A DNA stretch of 64,000 nucleotides from Brucella oryzae (lineage in GTDB: Bacteria > Pseudomonadota > Alphaproteobacteria > Rhizobiales > Rhizobiaceae), in NCBI GenBank assembly GCA_012103035.1, contig JAAVLL010000002.1:372001-436000 (forward strand), in the 5' to 3' direction. A program made the position numbers and the translations under genes. The notes under the pieces are model-generated. The model made no database searches and had not been told where the DNA came from. It saw nothing but the letters and a program-made list of their open reading frames with translations. Shown piece by piece: positions 32,784-43,394 of this stretch. Position 1 is the stretch's first letter, and each line of letters opens with the position of its first letter.

Positions 32784-33020
32784 CCCGGTCCGCTCCTATC
32801 AATGAAGGAGCTTATCTCGCGGCATCATTCACAAAAGAAAAGGTGGGATGTTCGTCGCGCTCACGGTTAACTTGATGGCTTTCCCTTTGAAACGAAACGG
32901 AGCTGCGAACAGGCGGAACAATCACTCTTCCCTGGCATAGCGAAAATACAGAGTCTTCGGCTTGGCGAGCTGTCGGAAATTCATGCGTAAGCCTTGTAAG
33001 ACGCTATAAAAGCTGTGTTT

Positions 33021-36000
33021 TCATAGAAGCCCGCCAATCTGCTCGGGATCGTACCAGATGTCATCTGTGGACGCGGAGAACGCCTGCATAGTAGGAAATA
33101 TTGCTATATCTGTTGCTTCATCGAATATCGCATAGTCGAAACTATTATCGGAGTTGAACGAAGGCTGGAGTGCTACCGCGTTATAATTTCGATCATTGTA
33201 GGAGCCCCGAACAATATTATTGGAAGAGGTATGTGAAATATTTTCTGATAAGGAGATAATCTTTTCATTATAAGATTCAGCAAAATAAAGTGTATCCAGC
33301 GCACTGGATACATCGTGTGCGAATGCTGAATTGCCCGGGATTAGACTTGATACGTTTACTGCTGTAGGCCAGTAGGAACCTGCTGGTTGGCCAGAATTCA
33401 CCACGAGATCGGCAAGGGAGACATTCTTCACATCTGCGAAGGAAAGATATTCGAAATTTGTGAATTGGATATGATCGGTGGTTGCCGCGCCACGGATCGT
33501 AAAGTGGTTGCCTTCACCGAGAATGGTGTAGTCCGCGATGTTGCCGGAGAACACAATCCAGTCGATTCCTTCCCTCCGTTGGCATAGTTATAAGTTCCAC
33601 CCAAAAATTGAGCTGATCATTGTGATCGGAACCGCCGAAATAGCCATTGGAGCTGCCAATGAATGTGACTTTCGGAACGAGATTTCCAATATTCAGAGCT
33701 GTTTGCCAATATGCCCCAGGTTGGTGCCCCGAATAGTTTGGTACTTCCGCCAGCGATACATTCTTTGCGTCGGCGAAAGATAAATATTCAAAATTTGTAA
33801 ACTGGATATGATCGGTGGTTGCCGCGCCACGTATCGTGAAGTGGTTTCCTTCTCCGAGGATTGTGTATTCCGCAATATTGCCGGAGAAGATGAGCCAATC
33901 GACTCCTGCTCCTCCGTCCGCATAATTATTGCTCCCTCCATGATATGTAAGCGTATCATTTTGGCTTGTTCCGCTAAAATAGCCGCCATACGATCCACCT
34001 ATATTGCCCTGATTGCCACCCGGATTGGGTGTGCCTCCATTATTGTCGTTCTGAAGACCAGCCAGATATCCGACAATATAAGTGAAGTCGGCCATACCTT
34101 GCCAAACTGTGTATTCAGACGACATATAATGGTGGAAGTCGGCTTGATAGGATTCAGAAAGTGGTATGAATTCGAGTCCCGGCCATACTGAGTTTTGCAA
34201 GTGTGGATCGCTCCACCATGACTCGACGTCATAGTCGCCATAAATCAGCAAGCCGGGTGGCGGCGTGCCGCCGAGGGCTTCTGCATCGAAATTCAGAATC
34301 TCGTTGGGCTGACGGACGCCAAGGCCTGTCAGATACGCTTGGTTCAGTGGGTTTGAACCCAATGTATACTGAACGTCTTCCAGAAGGCGGCTCAAGAACC
34401 TGTCATCCCCGGAGAGTTCATAAGCGCGGACAAAAACCTGAGCAGCAATACGTGACTGTGTTCCCGCCATTCCAAAATTTGTGCCGTCGTAAGAATATGT
34501 GTATCCGAACGGGTTTTGCGGATTGTTGTTATAAACATAGTCGGCTTCATGCAGGATTGCTGCAACGCCGTTATCGTTAAGATGCTCATTCTTGCTGCCA
34601 GCTATTTGTGAATAAACATAAGCAGCTTCGAGTTGGCTTCGTCCATATGTAGCTGAATTATATATGGAAGTTTGCTGGTAGATACTGTCCCACTGTATGT
34701 CTTCGGTCAGCCGGAACAATTCTGCAGCGGCCAGGTTACGGGAATTGGTTTCTTCAGCAGTAAGGGGAGAGCCCGTCAATGCCGCCTGTTCGGCCCATTG
34801 CATTGCCGCAGTTGCGCTGTTCTGCCAAAGGGTAACTTGAGATGGATCGTACTGCTTCAAGATATTGCCAAGTTTGGCTGCACTTGCCGCATATTCCCAA
34901 CTCGACCATTTTGTCGGTGCGAATGCATATAGGACCACATCATCTGCAGCCCAAGAAGCATCGCCCCAGGGGCAGATTAGCCCCTTCGACGCCATAGGAG
35001 ACGCCACCATCCGCCTGTTGTATTCGACGGAAAAATCCAGTGTCCACATTGCTTCGTCAACGACGTCAGGAATTCCATTCGCATTTTCTGGAATTGATGC
35101 TTGGCGGTTGTTCGCGAAGTCTGGAGATAATTCAGCGATCTCAATCAGCTTGCGCGCAGCTTCAACATGTTGAATACGCCGGTCCCAATCACCCGCATCG
35201 TGCCATCCTCCCCATGCGCCTTCAAGCACTGTTGTGGTGGCATGAGACACCAGTTCACTGAAGCGACTAGGCAGGTCCGGATCATTGTCCCGGCTTACGT
35301 CCGGAGCATAGGTTGACTGATAAACAGTAACTTTCGTGCCGCCTTCTGTGTGCAGCGAGGCCGGACGGGTCCAGCCTGTATACTCGCCTTCAAGAGCGAT
35401 ACCACTGCGCTGGTGATAGAAGCCGCTGAGTGCAACGTCAAAAATCTGTGCCCAATGGTCGTGAGAAATAGCAAAACTCTGAGAAATCCCGATGTCTTCG
35501 ACGAGCACAGTGTATGTTCCTTCGTCCGTGATATCGGAAAAGTCCATCTTCCAGACTTCGGTTCCCTCACGGTTTGGGAATTGCTTAAGGGGTCGTACGA
35601 CTGAACGACAAACGCAGTGCCGGTTTTGACAATTGTGTTCGTTGCAACATCGATAACTTTATATCTGGGAGCCTCATCGTACAGTTGCGCATTGGAAGCC
35701 ATCGCTCCATTCTGGCCAATTGATACGCCATTCCAGCTCGACAAAGTGGCGAACTTGACAATGTCATCGGGGTCGAAGCCCGTTAAATTGACGTGAATTG
35801 CCTCGGATACAATGCTCTCTGACTAAAAGGGCTATGAACTGTTGTAAAATCAGCATCGTTCAGATCAATGCTGACGGCAGCCCCTTCCGGTATGGGCGCC
35901 GAGAGCTTGATAAACACGTTCTGAACAGTTTTGTAGGCTGTATTGTTGTTATACGCGCCTTCCTGAAAGTCACTGGCAAGCCGCGGATCGTCGCGAACTT

Positions 36001-36378
36001 GTGCCATGTCGATTATGCTGGCTTTTCGGGAAAGCTGTTCGATAGAAACGGATTGCCCGTTGATCGCTATAGACCAATTTGCAATCTGATCTGCAAAAGC
36101 GCTTCCAGGAATACCATTTGTGGTTACGAAGAGGTCGGCGATAGAGGAAGCTTCAAAATGTCGAACGGCATGAAGTATTCGCCGTGCTCGCCCACATATC
36201 TGCCGTCATGCTGCTTATAAACGGAACCGTTTTCTGTCCATTCGACGGCGTGATAGCCGCTCCATCCTTGCGGCACATCGGCAATTTCCAGTTTCGAGTC
36301 GATCACGTTACCCAACTCCATGCGGATTTGGATTGTGTCGTTCGATACGAAACTTACAGTCACAAACGTGTTTTGCAT
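33021..36378 (-). CDS. Family 9 glycoside hydrolase with N-terminal Ig-like domain and RTX-like C-terminus (frame breaks)
   Basis: ATG at 36378 follows a GGGGG site (MQNTFVTVSFVSNDTIQIRM); no Sec signal. About 1110 residues across at least four frame breaks (near 36120, 35800, 35580, 33590). Order: CBM/CelD_N-like beta domains (GWSGYHAVEWTENGSVYKQH; VNLTGFDPDDIVKFATLSSW), the GH9 (alpha/alpha)6 domain with the Asp pair in GGWHDAGDWDRR, LGSNPLNQAYLTGLG, and a late Glu in MSSEYTVWQGMADF as candidate catalytic acid. Then comes a Gly/Asn linker with DGGAGVDWLIF and two near-identical beta repeats (FSGNIAEYTILGEGNHFTI, HIQFTNFEYLSFAD). The lack of a Sec signal and the RTX-like tail fit export by the divergent type I system at 36643-39709. 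Likely substrate is a beta-1,4-glucan; not proven. Confidence 0.82.
33395..33570 (-). repeat. C-terminal RTX-like module, copy 2 of the GH9 protein
   Basis: Encodes FSGNIADYTILGEGNHFTIR...FTNFEYLSFADVKNV. It matches the module at about 33735-33915 in protein almost exactly while codons differ in third positions, so the duplication is not very recent or is under selection. Confidence 0.75.
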
Positions 36379-36402
36379 CAATGCCCCCAGTGCCAGAGAC
36401 AT

Positions 36403-36630
36403 GGGTACGATAGGGCGAATAAAAATGTCAACTTATACGTGTCTATGAAATAAATAATAATAATATTATATATAACTAATATTGCATACTTTGATTGAGA
36501 ATCCTCTATAATATTCCTTCTAGCTAATATAAATATGCAGCATATTGATTGACAGCTCATTCCTTAATGCATTTATTCAACTTCAGATGGATTTGATTTG
36601 ATGTGACAGATTGATCAGTTTTGCTGCTCG
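36403..36630. promoter_or_regulatory. AT-rich divergent promoter region, GH9 gene / type I secretion genes
   Basis: About 230 bp between divergent genes. 36430-36550 is very AT-rich (tracts such as AATAATAATAATATTATATA), unlike the surrounding coding sequence. It must hold both promoters and may bind a nucleoid silencer. No specific operator is recognised. Confidence 0.5.
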
Positions 36631-36642
36631 TTGTGGGGATGT

Positions 36643-38398
36643 GTGAAGGGTTTGGATTTGCGGCTCATTCATTGGCGCGGTGTGATTGATGTTGGTGTAT
36701 TCTCCTTTATCGTTAACGTGCTGCTGCTAACTTCACCGCTGTTTATGCTTCAGGTCTATGATCGCGTACTTCCAACCGCGAATAGCAGCACACTTCTATA
36801 TTTGAGCGTCATCGCAGTATTGGCATTGTGCTGCCTTTCATTTCTGGACATCGTTCGCTCGCTTTATGCGCAACATATAGCGACGGACATCGACAAGAAA
36901 CTGGGAGGGGCGGCCTTTGAAGCTGCACTGGACGAAAGGCATGTGGAAGCCGCTGACATTCAACCCTTGCGCAACTTGGGCAAAGTCAGGGCATTCATAG
37001 CTTCAAAAGGATTGCTGAACCTCTTTGATTTGCCATTCGCACCACTCTTTCTGGTTGTGCTCTATTTCATCCATCCCGTGTTATGCTGGCTGACAATCGG
37101 TGGAGCTATCGTCCTGCTGACAATAGCGATGGTCAATCAGATCGGGCTCTCGCGTTTGAGTGGACAGAATACCGAGCAGGCAGCCGTTGCCAATCAAGTC
37201 GCTCGGGCTTTCATTCAGAATAAGGACACCGTCCGTTCAATGGGTATGGAACGACACGCCGTCCAGGTCTGGGGCAATGCTTTTGCGACATCGTTAATTG
37301 TTCAAAATCGAGCAGCTTCCATTAATACTTGTTTCGGAGGCATATCCCGGTTCGTGCGTATACTTCTGCAAATGGCGACACTGGCAGTGGGAGCATGGCT
37401 TGTTCTGCAAAACCAGATGACAGCAGGAATGATTTTTGCCTCTTCCCTCATATCCGGACGGGCACTCCAGCCCCTTGATCAACTGATCGGAGGCTGGAAG
37501 CAGACGTTTGAAGCTTTGAAGGCGTGGGAGCAGTTGCAGGCTTCACTCTCGTCATATTCAAAGGGCAGGGAAAAGAAAGTTCTTTTCCTGATCCCAAAGG
37601 TACGATTTCGGTTCGCAATCTTGTGTATGCTCGCCCGGGAAAGGCCCCGAAGCCGAGGCAATTATAAAAGGCGTTAGCTTCGATATCCGCGCCGGTGAAA
37701 GAATTGCATTGATAGGTCGAGTGGCGCAGGCAAGTCAAGCTTGGCGCGCCTACTGGTGGGGCATTAGCTCCGACATGTGGTTCGATTTGTGTCGATGATG
37801 CTGACAGGAAAACATGGGACAAAGCTCAACTCGGTGAAACAATCGGTTACCTTGCGCAAGAAATACAGCTTTTACCCGGAACGATTGCCGAAAACATTGC
37901 GCGCTTCGACCCGCGAGCGACAAATGACAGCATCGTATCTGCGGCCTGTCGTGCGCAAGCGCATAAACTTATTCTCAGCTTGAATGATGGTTACCAGACG
38001 CGGATAGGCAAAGCATCGGTGCTATCAGGGGAACGACAGCGGATTGGCCTGGCAAGAGCCTTTATGGTAATCCGAGAATACTTGTTCTCGATGAGGCGAA
38101 CGCCAATCTCGACAGCGAAGGAGAAGCGTCACTCGAACGGGCTCTGGCAGATGCGCGCGACGATGGAATAACCGTTATATTAATCACACATCGGATGTCG
38201 ATCGCTGGCACCTGTGACCGGGTTCTCCTCCTGCGTGACGGGGCTATCGTCAACTTCGGCACTCCAGAAGAAGTTTTACGAATGCCACAGCAGGAGATCA
38301 AAGGTTCGCTGCAATCATCTTATTTGCAGGAAAGAACGGCAAGGTTTGCGACGAGTTGGAGAACTCGCCCAACTTCGCATGGTCGCGATAATGACTAA
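36643..38398 (+). CDS. Type I secretion ABC exporter, PrtD/HlyB-like (several frame breaks)
   Basis: GTG at 36643 after GGGGAT. About 585 residues: a membrane domain of about 300 residues (VFSFIVNVLLLTSPLFMLQV, YDRVLPTANSSTLLYLSVIA, FDLPFAPLFLVVLYFIHPVL), the region ASSLISGRALQPLDQLIGGW typical of PrtD exporters, then the ATPase. Walker A reads ALIGPSGAGKSSLARLL once one base is restored near 37720; signature LSGERQRIGLARAF lacks one Gly of LSGGE (a 3-base loss or real change); Walker B ILVLDEANANLDSEG; H loop LITHRMS. No N-terminal C39 peptidase. It should energise secretion of the neighbouring GH9 protein; the TolC partner is not in the window. Confidence 0.83.
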
Positions 38399-39709
38399 TC
38401 TAAGTTCGAATTGGGCTGATCGGCTTCAATCCAACCGTAGCAGACTATCGTTGTTCGGCTATTTGTTGGTCGTTTTCCTAATTTGCGGCTTTGCTATTTG
38501 GGCGGCGACGATGCCGTTGGCGCGCGCTGTCATTGCTCAAGGGAAAATAGCAGCGGTACATCATAATATTTTGATACAACATCTCGAAGGCGGATTGATC
38601 AAGAAGGTCCATGTACGTGAAGGGGACTATGTCAAAGCTGGCACCGTTTTGTATACCCTGGATCCCACGGAGGTTCGAACGAATGTTAATAGACTGAGCA
38701 AAAAGATCGTGTCTCTTAAAGCCAGTCTGTTACGCCTTGCCGCCGAGCGTGACGGTGCTACAAGCCTGCTCCTGCCAACAGCAGATCAGTTTACACCGCA
38801 TCTGAGTGACGTTGCAGATATGATTGCGGAACAGCAGAAGGAATTCGACGCAAGATTTGCGCGCTATATTTCGGAGCAGGATATTCTTCGCCAGCGTGTT
38901 ATCGCACTTAATAAAGCGGCGATTGGGTTGGCAGCTCAGAAAGAAGCAGTCGATAAACAATTAAAAATTATACAGATCGAGCTGGATCGGAAGAAAAGGC
39001 TGGTCGATCAGGGGCTGACAAATATTTTGAGTACACCCAGATTCAGAGAAACAAGACCGATCTGACAGGGCAGGGCGGTGCAATCGAAGCTCAGCTGGCC
39101 GCGAATGTGACACAAGTCATTGAAGCACGGGAGCAGATTGAGCGAATAAGAACTCAGCGCGTCGAACAATCGGTGTCCAGTTTAAACGAAATACGTATCC
39201 AGCTTGCGGATGCCGAAGAGCAACTGAACGCTGCCTTGTCCGTGTTAGACCGTACGGTGATAAAGACGCCCACAGATGGCATAATTATATCGATGGCGTA
39301 TGGCGGGGCAGGAAGTGTTATTGCGCCCGGTGAAAAGTTAATTGAGTTGTTGCCAACCACTGAGCGTCCGGTTGTTGAAGCCCGTGTCCCGCTTCAGGAA
39401 ATTGATGCTCTATGGATTGGCCAGCCCGCACGTTTGCGCCTGACGGCACTCAATGCGAGGCTTACACCTGAGTTGGAAGGTTCAGTTATTTATATATCGG
39501 CAGACCGCATCACTGATCCAGCAACCCAGGAGGCTTATTATCGCGCCCGAATAAGAATCTCAGAATCGGCTTCCAATACGATCAATAGTGAGCGGATATA
39601 CGCGGGCATGCCTGTTGAGATTCACATTGATGCCGGAGAGCGTACATTCCTTGATTATCTCGCCAGGCCAATCATCGACTCTTTTAAGCGCTCATTGACA
39701 GAAGAATAA
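38391..39709 (+). CDS. Type I secretion membrane fusion protein, HlyD/PrtE-like (one frame break)
   Basis: Overlaps the exporter stop by 8 bp. About 439 residues: a short cytoplasmic N-terminus, one membrane helix (SLFGYLLVVFLICGFAIWAA), a biotinyl-lipoyl half-motif (IQHLEGGLIKKVHVREGDYV, KAGTVLYTLDPTEV), a long coiled-coil hairpin, the second half-motif (VIKTPTDGIIISMAYGGAGS, VIAPGEKLIELLP) and C-terminal beta domain ending FLDYLARPIIDSFKRSLTEE. A T is missing near 39035 (NILS becomes NIFEYTQIQRNKTDL). Bridges exporter and outer-membrane channel. Confidence 0.87.
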
Positions 39710-39872
39710 ATATGCCTGGTTGCAACATGATGGTGCATTCTTCACGCAGTCGGTCGAACACGCGCTTGAGCGAGTTGGTCTGGAGCTTCTGTGACCGTTT
39801 TACGTTTACTTCGACCTTCTGACTCCAGACCTTCAGAATGCGAGGGTCCGGTGGGATCATCTCATTTTCCAA
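39684..39872 (-). CDS. Small unassigned ORF
   Basis: A 62-codon minus frame (MENEMIPPDPRILKVWSQKV...) between the secretion operon and IS630, overlapping the 3' end of the membrane fusion gene. The sequence is basic and helical in character but matches nothing I recognise. It could be a truncated regulator left beside IS630 or a chance frame. Confidence 0.2.
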   Translation of the reverse strand: MENEMIPPDPRILKVWSQKVEVNVKRSQKLQTNSLKRVFDRLREECTIMLQPGIFILLSMSA

Positions 39873-39900
39873 TTCTTACGAGGTGCGGCGCTTATGATTA

Positions 39901-40950
39901 GAGCGTTTCTCTATCTGAATGAATTGGATGGCTTTGCAAATCAGTTCGTTTCTGATTCAAACTATCTGCCGATGGAGGTCGGCAGATATGTCGAAGGCCC
40001 TTTCTGTTGATCTTCGTACCCGTGTTCTTGCTGCCGTTTCGGCTGGTGCATTGCATCGGGAGGCTGCAGAACGGTTTGGCGTTGGTGTGGCGAGTGTCGG
40101 CCGTTGGCGAAACTTGCAACTTGAAAAAGGGAATGGTCGTCCCGGCCCGCTTGGAGGTGACCGTAGTTCCCACAAGACGGAAGCTCACGCTGATCTGATT
40201 ATGGCCTGGCTCGGCGAGCATCGCGACGGCACCTTGTTTGAGTTGCGTGATGCTCTGTCTGCGCAAGGTGTCGTCATCAGCAAGTCGGCGTTACACCGTT
40301 TCCTTGTCCGGCATAACCAAACACGCAAAAAGACTGGCCATGCGGTAGAGCAAAGCCGTCCGGATCTTTTGGAAATGCGTCAGTCCTGGTTTGACAAGCA
40401 GCTCGATCTCGATTCGATCCTGCACGGCTGGTCTTTATCGACGGGACATGGACTGCAACCAATATGTCACGTACGCACGGACGCTGCCTCAAGGGCGAGC
40501 GGCTGCGAATGGGCTTCCCACATGGTCATCGCAAGACAACGACACTTGTTGCAGGATTGCGAAACACAGGAATGGTCGCACCCCTTGTCATTGACGGACC
40601 GATCAATGGGGAATGGTTTGAGGCTTATGTCGGTCAGGTTCTCGTTCCGACGTTGAAGCCAGGCGATATTGTCATTCTCGACAATCTGTCCAGTCACAAA
40701 CGACCCGCAGCACGTGAGATTATCGAAGCCGCGGGCGCGAGGCTGATGTTCCTGCCGCCATACAGCCCGGACTTCAATCCCATAGAAAAGGCTTTCTCCA
40801 AGTTGAAAGCCCTCCTGCGAAAGGCCGCAGAGCGAACCGTCAGCAACCTATGGGACAGAATTGGGAAAATCGTCGACCTCATTGATCCGCAGGAAGCGCA
40901 AAACTACTTCGCATCATGCCGATACGATCCACTATGATAGGGAAACGCTC
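39901..40950 (+). mobile_element. IS630-family element
   Basis: Ends GAGCGTTTCTCTATC and (complement) GAGCGTTTCCCTATC, flanked by TA on both sides, the standard IS630/mariner target duplication. Its right-hand TA plus neighbouring bases supplied the CTAG used by IS701 copy B. Confidence 0.9.
39988..40937 (+). CDS. IS630-family transposase (one frame break)
   Basis: Begins MSKALSVDLRTRVLAAVSAG with a GGAGG site; helix-turn-helix GALHREAAERFGVGVASVGR. The catalytic Asp lies in ARLVFIDGTW after a base is restored near 40425; most relatives have FIDETW, so the adjacent Glu is Gly here. The second Asp is in IVILDNLSSHK and the Glu in SPDFNPIEKAFSKLKALLRK. Normal family length. Confidence 0.85.
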
Positions 40951-40953
40951 TAG

Positions 40954-42362
40954 CATTACAGTTGCATTTTAGTTTTGATATGAGCTCGCCGAGCGGCTGC
41001 CTGATGGGCGCGTCTCCAGCATGACCATGCGATGACGTAAGCGGGGCTTATGCGACGCTGGGCAAGCCTGGTGGCGATGCGCCGGACTTCCTGGACAGAC
41101 CAGTGGATCAATTCCCGATGGTCGGCATCCGTGGTCTTTTGGGGCGTCGCGTCGTTGGCGCGGTACCGGATCACCGCCATCATGGCGAAGGCAAGCATGA
41201 CGAGGGAAACGTGGCGATGCCAGCCATGCCATGACCGGGTTTCGTTGTGATCGAGTCCGAGCTCGTTCTTGGCAGTCTCGAAGCTGTCTTCGATTGCCCA
41301 GCGATGGCCTTCAACGGAAACGAGCGTCTGGATGCCCGTCCCGGCCGGGCACCATGTGGTGAAGAATGCCAGATCGCCGTCGCTGATGTTGCGCCGGATC
41401 AGGAGGCCACGGGTCCAAAGTCCCGATTTCGTCTCGTTGTATTCGTCGGCATCAAGGTCGGCAAGTTCGCAATAGGCCCAGTCATGAAGCCGTGCGCCTT
41501 TGGTGCCTTCACCGGCGGAAAGACGCTGCCATGCTTCAGGATCGAGATCACGGGTGATCTCCTGCGCCGTGCCGGCGACCGGAGGCTTCCCCGACCAGGA
41601 TCCGAAGTGATGATCGGATTTTACACCAAGAACATAGCCTTTACAGGCACGGCGCAGACAACCTTCTATTTCCCCGACGCCGTACACCGCATCGCCAGCC
41701 ACCCATGAAAATGGCACATCAGCTGCCAGTGCACGCTGTATCATATCGACAGCCAGCCCTGGTTTGGTAGTGAAGGCTACATCCTCAGGAACATGGGTTG
41801 CTGCAAGCCTTGCCGGATCGCCAGTCCAGCTCTTGGGCAAGTACAGCGCTCGATCGATGAAGGCATGGCCGCGAACGGACACATAGGCGGCGAATACACC
41901 GATCTGACAGTTCGTTATCTTGCCAGCCGAACCTGTATACTGACGGGCAACACCACACGATGTCTTGCCCTGCTTGAGGAAGCCTGTTTCGTCGATGACC
42001 AGGACCGCATCATCCGTTGCGAGGTTTTCTACGACATACTCGTACGATGTTGCGCAGCTCATCCGCATCCCAACGCCCGCGACCCAAAATGGCCTGTTGC
42101 CGCCACGGGCCGGGATCACCGGCCGCCTCAGCATGCATCCAACCTGTCTTGCGCCGCTCGTCACCCAGTAAGCCATCCAGAAAAGGTTCGCAGAGGCTGC
42201 AACGCGCTCCTGCGTAAACAGTCCGCGCATGCGAGCTTTCACGTCGCGCAACGATGATGCCCAAAGCTCAAGCGTCGTCTCGATTGATGCACCTGCCATC
42301 CATGACCTCCGAATCATGGAGACCCATAGATTCAGATCATAGATAAATATGCAACTGTAATG
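40954..42362 (-). mobile_element. IS701-family element, copy B
   Basis: Inverted copy of 9784-11193 with the same ends and CTAG duplications at 40950-40953 and 42363-42366. It sits exactly between IS630 and IS5 copy 3. Confidence 0.88.
40956..42299 (-). CDS. IS701-family DDE transposase, copy B
   Basis: Open from MAGASIETTLELWASSLRDV to the C-terminus AHIKTKMQL. About 80 residues (roughly 42190-42045) are read in a shifted frame, because a missing G near 42190 is compensated by loss of two bases near 42045 (GAGTATG here, GAGAGTATG in copy A). The stretch EPFLDGLLG expected for the family is thus replaced. Catalytic segments are intact: VIDETGFLKQGK, WVAGDAVYG, VEGHRWAIEDSFE. Confidence 0.78.
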   Translation of the reverse strand: MAGASIETTLELWASSLRDVKARMRGLFTQERVAASANLFWMAYWVTSGARQVGCMLRRPVIPARGGNRPFWVAGVGMRMSCATSYEYVVENLATDDAVLVIDETGFLKQGKTSCGVARQYTGSAGKITNCQIGVFAAYVSVRGHAFIDRALYLPKSWTGDPARLAATHVPEDVAFTTKPGLAVDMIQRALAADVPFSWVAGDAVYGVGEIEGCLRRACKGYVLGVKSDHHFGSWSGKPPVAGTAQEITRDLDPEAWQRLSAGEGTKGARLHDWAYCELADLDADEYNETKSGLWTRGLLIRRNISDGDLAFFTTWCPAGTGIQTLVSVEGHRWAIEDSFETAKNELGLDHNETRSWHGWHRHVSLVMLAFAMMAVIRYRANDATPQKTTDADHRELIHWSVQEVRRIATRLAQRRISPAYVIAWSCWRRAHQAAARRAHIKTKMQL

Positions 42363-42365
42363 CTA

Positions 42366-43204
42366 GGTCACATACCCATAAAATGATTTCCGGATTGCAT
42401 GGTTTGTGATTCACTGTCTCCATCGACATGGAGGCAGTGATGGGGCGTTTTGATTTAACAGATTTCGAATGGTCCGTGATTGAACCGCTTCTTCCGACCA
42501 AGGTGCGTGGTAAGGCTCGGGTTGACGATCGACGTGTTTTGAACGGTATATTCTGGCGGCTGAGAACAGGTGCGCCGTGGGCAGACATTCCAGCTCGATA
42601 TGGTCCTTATACGACCTGTGTAAATCGCTTCAACAGATGGCGTCATGCGGGGCACTGGGCCCGCATTCTCAACGCGATATCAGAAGCTTACGACGGCGAT
42701 ATCCAGATGATCGACTCCTCGTCAATCCGCGTCCATCAACATGCGGCCAACGGTCAAAAAGACGAGCGATCCGGTTGCATGGGTCGCTCGCGCGGCGGCC
42801 TGACAACCAAAATCCATACACTTGTCGATGCTGATGGTCGCCCAATTCGACTGAAACTGACTGCCGGACACGCACATGATGGACGTTCGGCAGCCGATAT
42901 GTTTGAGACGCTCGGGTCCGGGCAGATACTACTGGCAGATCGCGCTTACGACAGCGACGGTTTGCGCCAAAGCTTTAAAGAACGAGGAGCATGGGGCTGC
43001 ATCCGCCCCATGCCAAACCGTGTGAATATCCCCGCCTTCAGCCCATGGCTCTATAAGCAACGGAACGCGGTCGAAAGGTTCTTCAATAAACTCAAACACT
43101 TCAGGGCCATCGCAACGCGATACGACAAACGCGACGACAATTTCCTCGCATCTATCCAGCTTGCTGCAATTCGTATCTCGCTACGTTCTTATGAGTCGGT
43201 TATC
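42366..43204 (+). mobile_element. IS5-family (IS427 group) element, copy 3
   Basis: Inverted relative to copies 1 and 2, with ends GGTCACATACCC and GAGTCGGTTATC, flanked by TA. With IS701-B it forms an inverted duplicate of the IS5-1/IS701-A pair. Confidence 0.86.
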
Positions 43205-43207
43205 TAA
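42428..43207 (+). CDS. IS5-family transposase, copy 3 (intact)
   Basis: Full 259-residue frame from MEAVMGRFDLTDFEWSVIEP through HAANGQKDERSGCMGRSRGG to RISLRSYESVI. DDE segments: QMIDSSSIRVHQH, LADRAYDSDGLR and FFNKLKHFRAIATRYDKR. The fifth A in CAAAAAG joins the two halves that are separate in copy 1. The most likely active source of this element in the window. Confidence 0.88.
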   Translation: MEAVMGRFDLTDFEWSVIEPLLPTKVRGKARVDDRRVLNGIFWRLRTGAPWADIPARYGPYTTCVNRFNRWRHAGHWARILNAISEAYDGDIQMIDSSSIRVHQHAANGQKDERSGCMGRSRGGLTTKIHTLVDADGRPIRLKLTAGHAHDGRSAADMFETLGSGQILLADRAYDSDGLRQSFKERGAWGCIRPMPNRVNIPAFSPWLYKQRNAVERFFNKLKHFRAIATRYDKRDDNFLASIQLAAIRISLRSYESVI

Positions 43208-43394
43208 TGGTATTTCATCGTCATTATGGGGAGCATTCCCGGATACAACTCAGGATATCTGTATCGCAGCCAGATGTCCTGGAACGGATGGCCGGTCAAC
43301 TGGCCAGCGCCGGCTGCGGCTGAGCCCAATAATTTATTATAAACGGTTGCCAAAAACATTAATTGCTCAACAAAGGGGTTGAACTAAGCGATCA

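Larger units (their letters stand above)
29725..32871 (-). mobile_element. IS66-family element 2 (about 3.1 kb) with a passenger gene
   Basis: Ends GTTAACTGTGAGCGCAACGA and (reverse complement) GTTAACCGTGAGCGCGACGA pair well. Minus-strand genes tnpA, tnpB and tnpC are followed by a YecA/UPF0149-like gene still inside the right boundary. The 8-bp flanks (CTAAGGCG left, TTGATGGC right) do not match, so the insertion was later rearranged. Confidence 0.85.

Noticed and set aside
43208..43394. Gene between IS5 copy 3 and the protease
   Set aside because: All frames are short and none resembles a known protein; it is most likely the protease upstream region.
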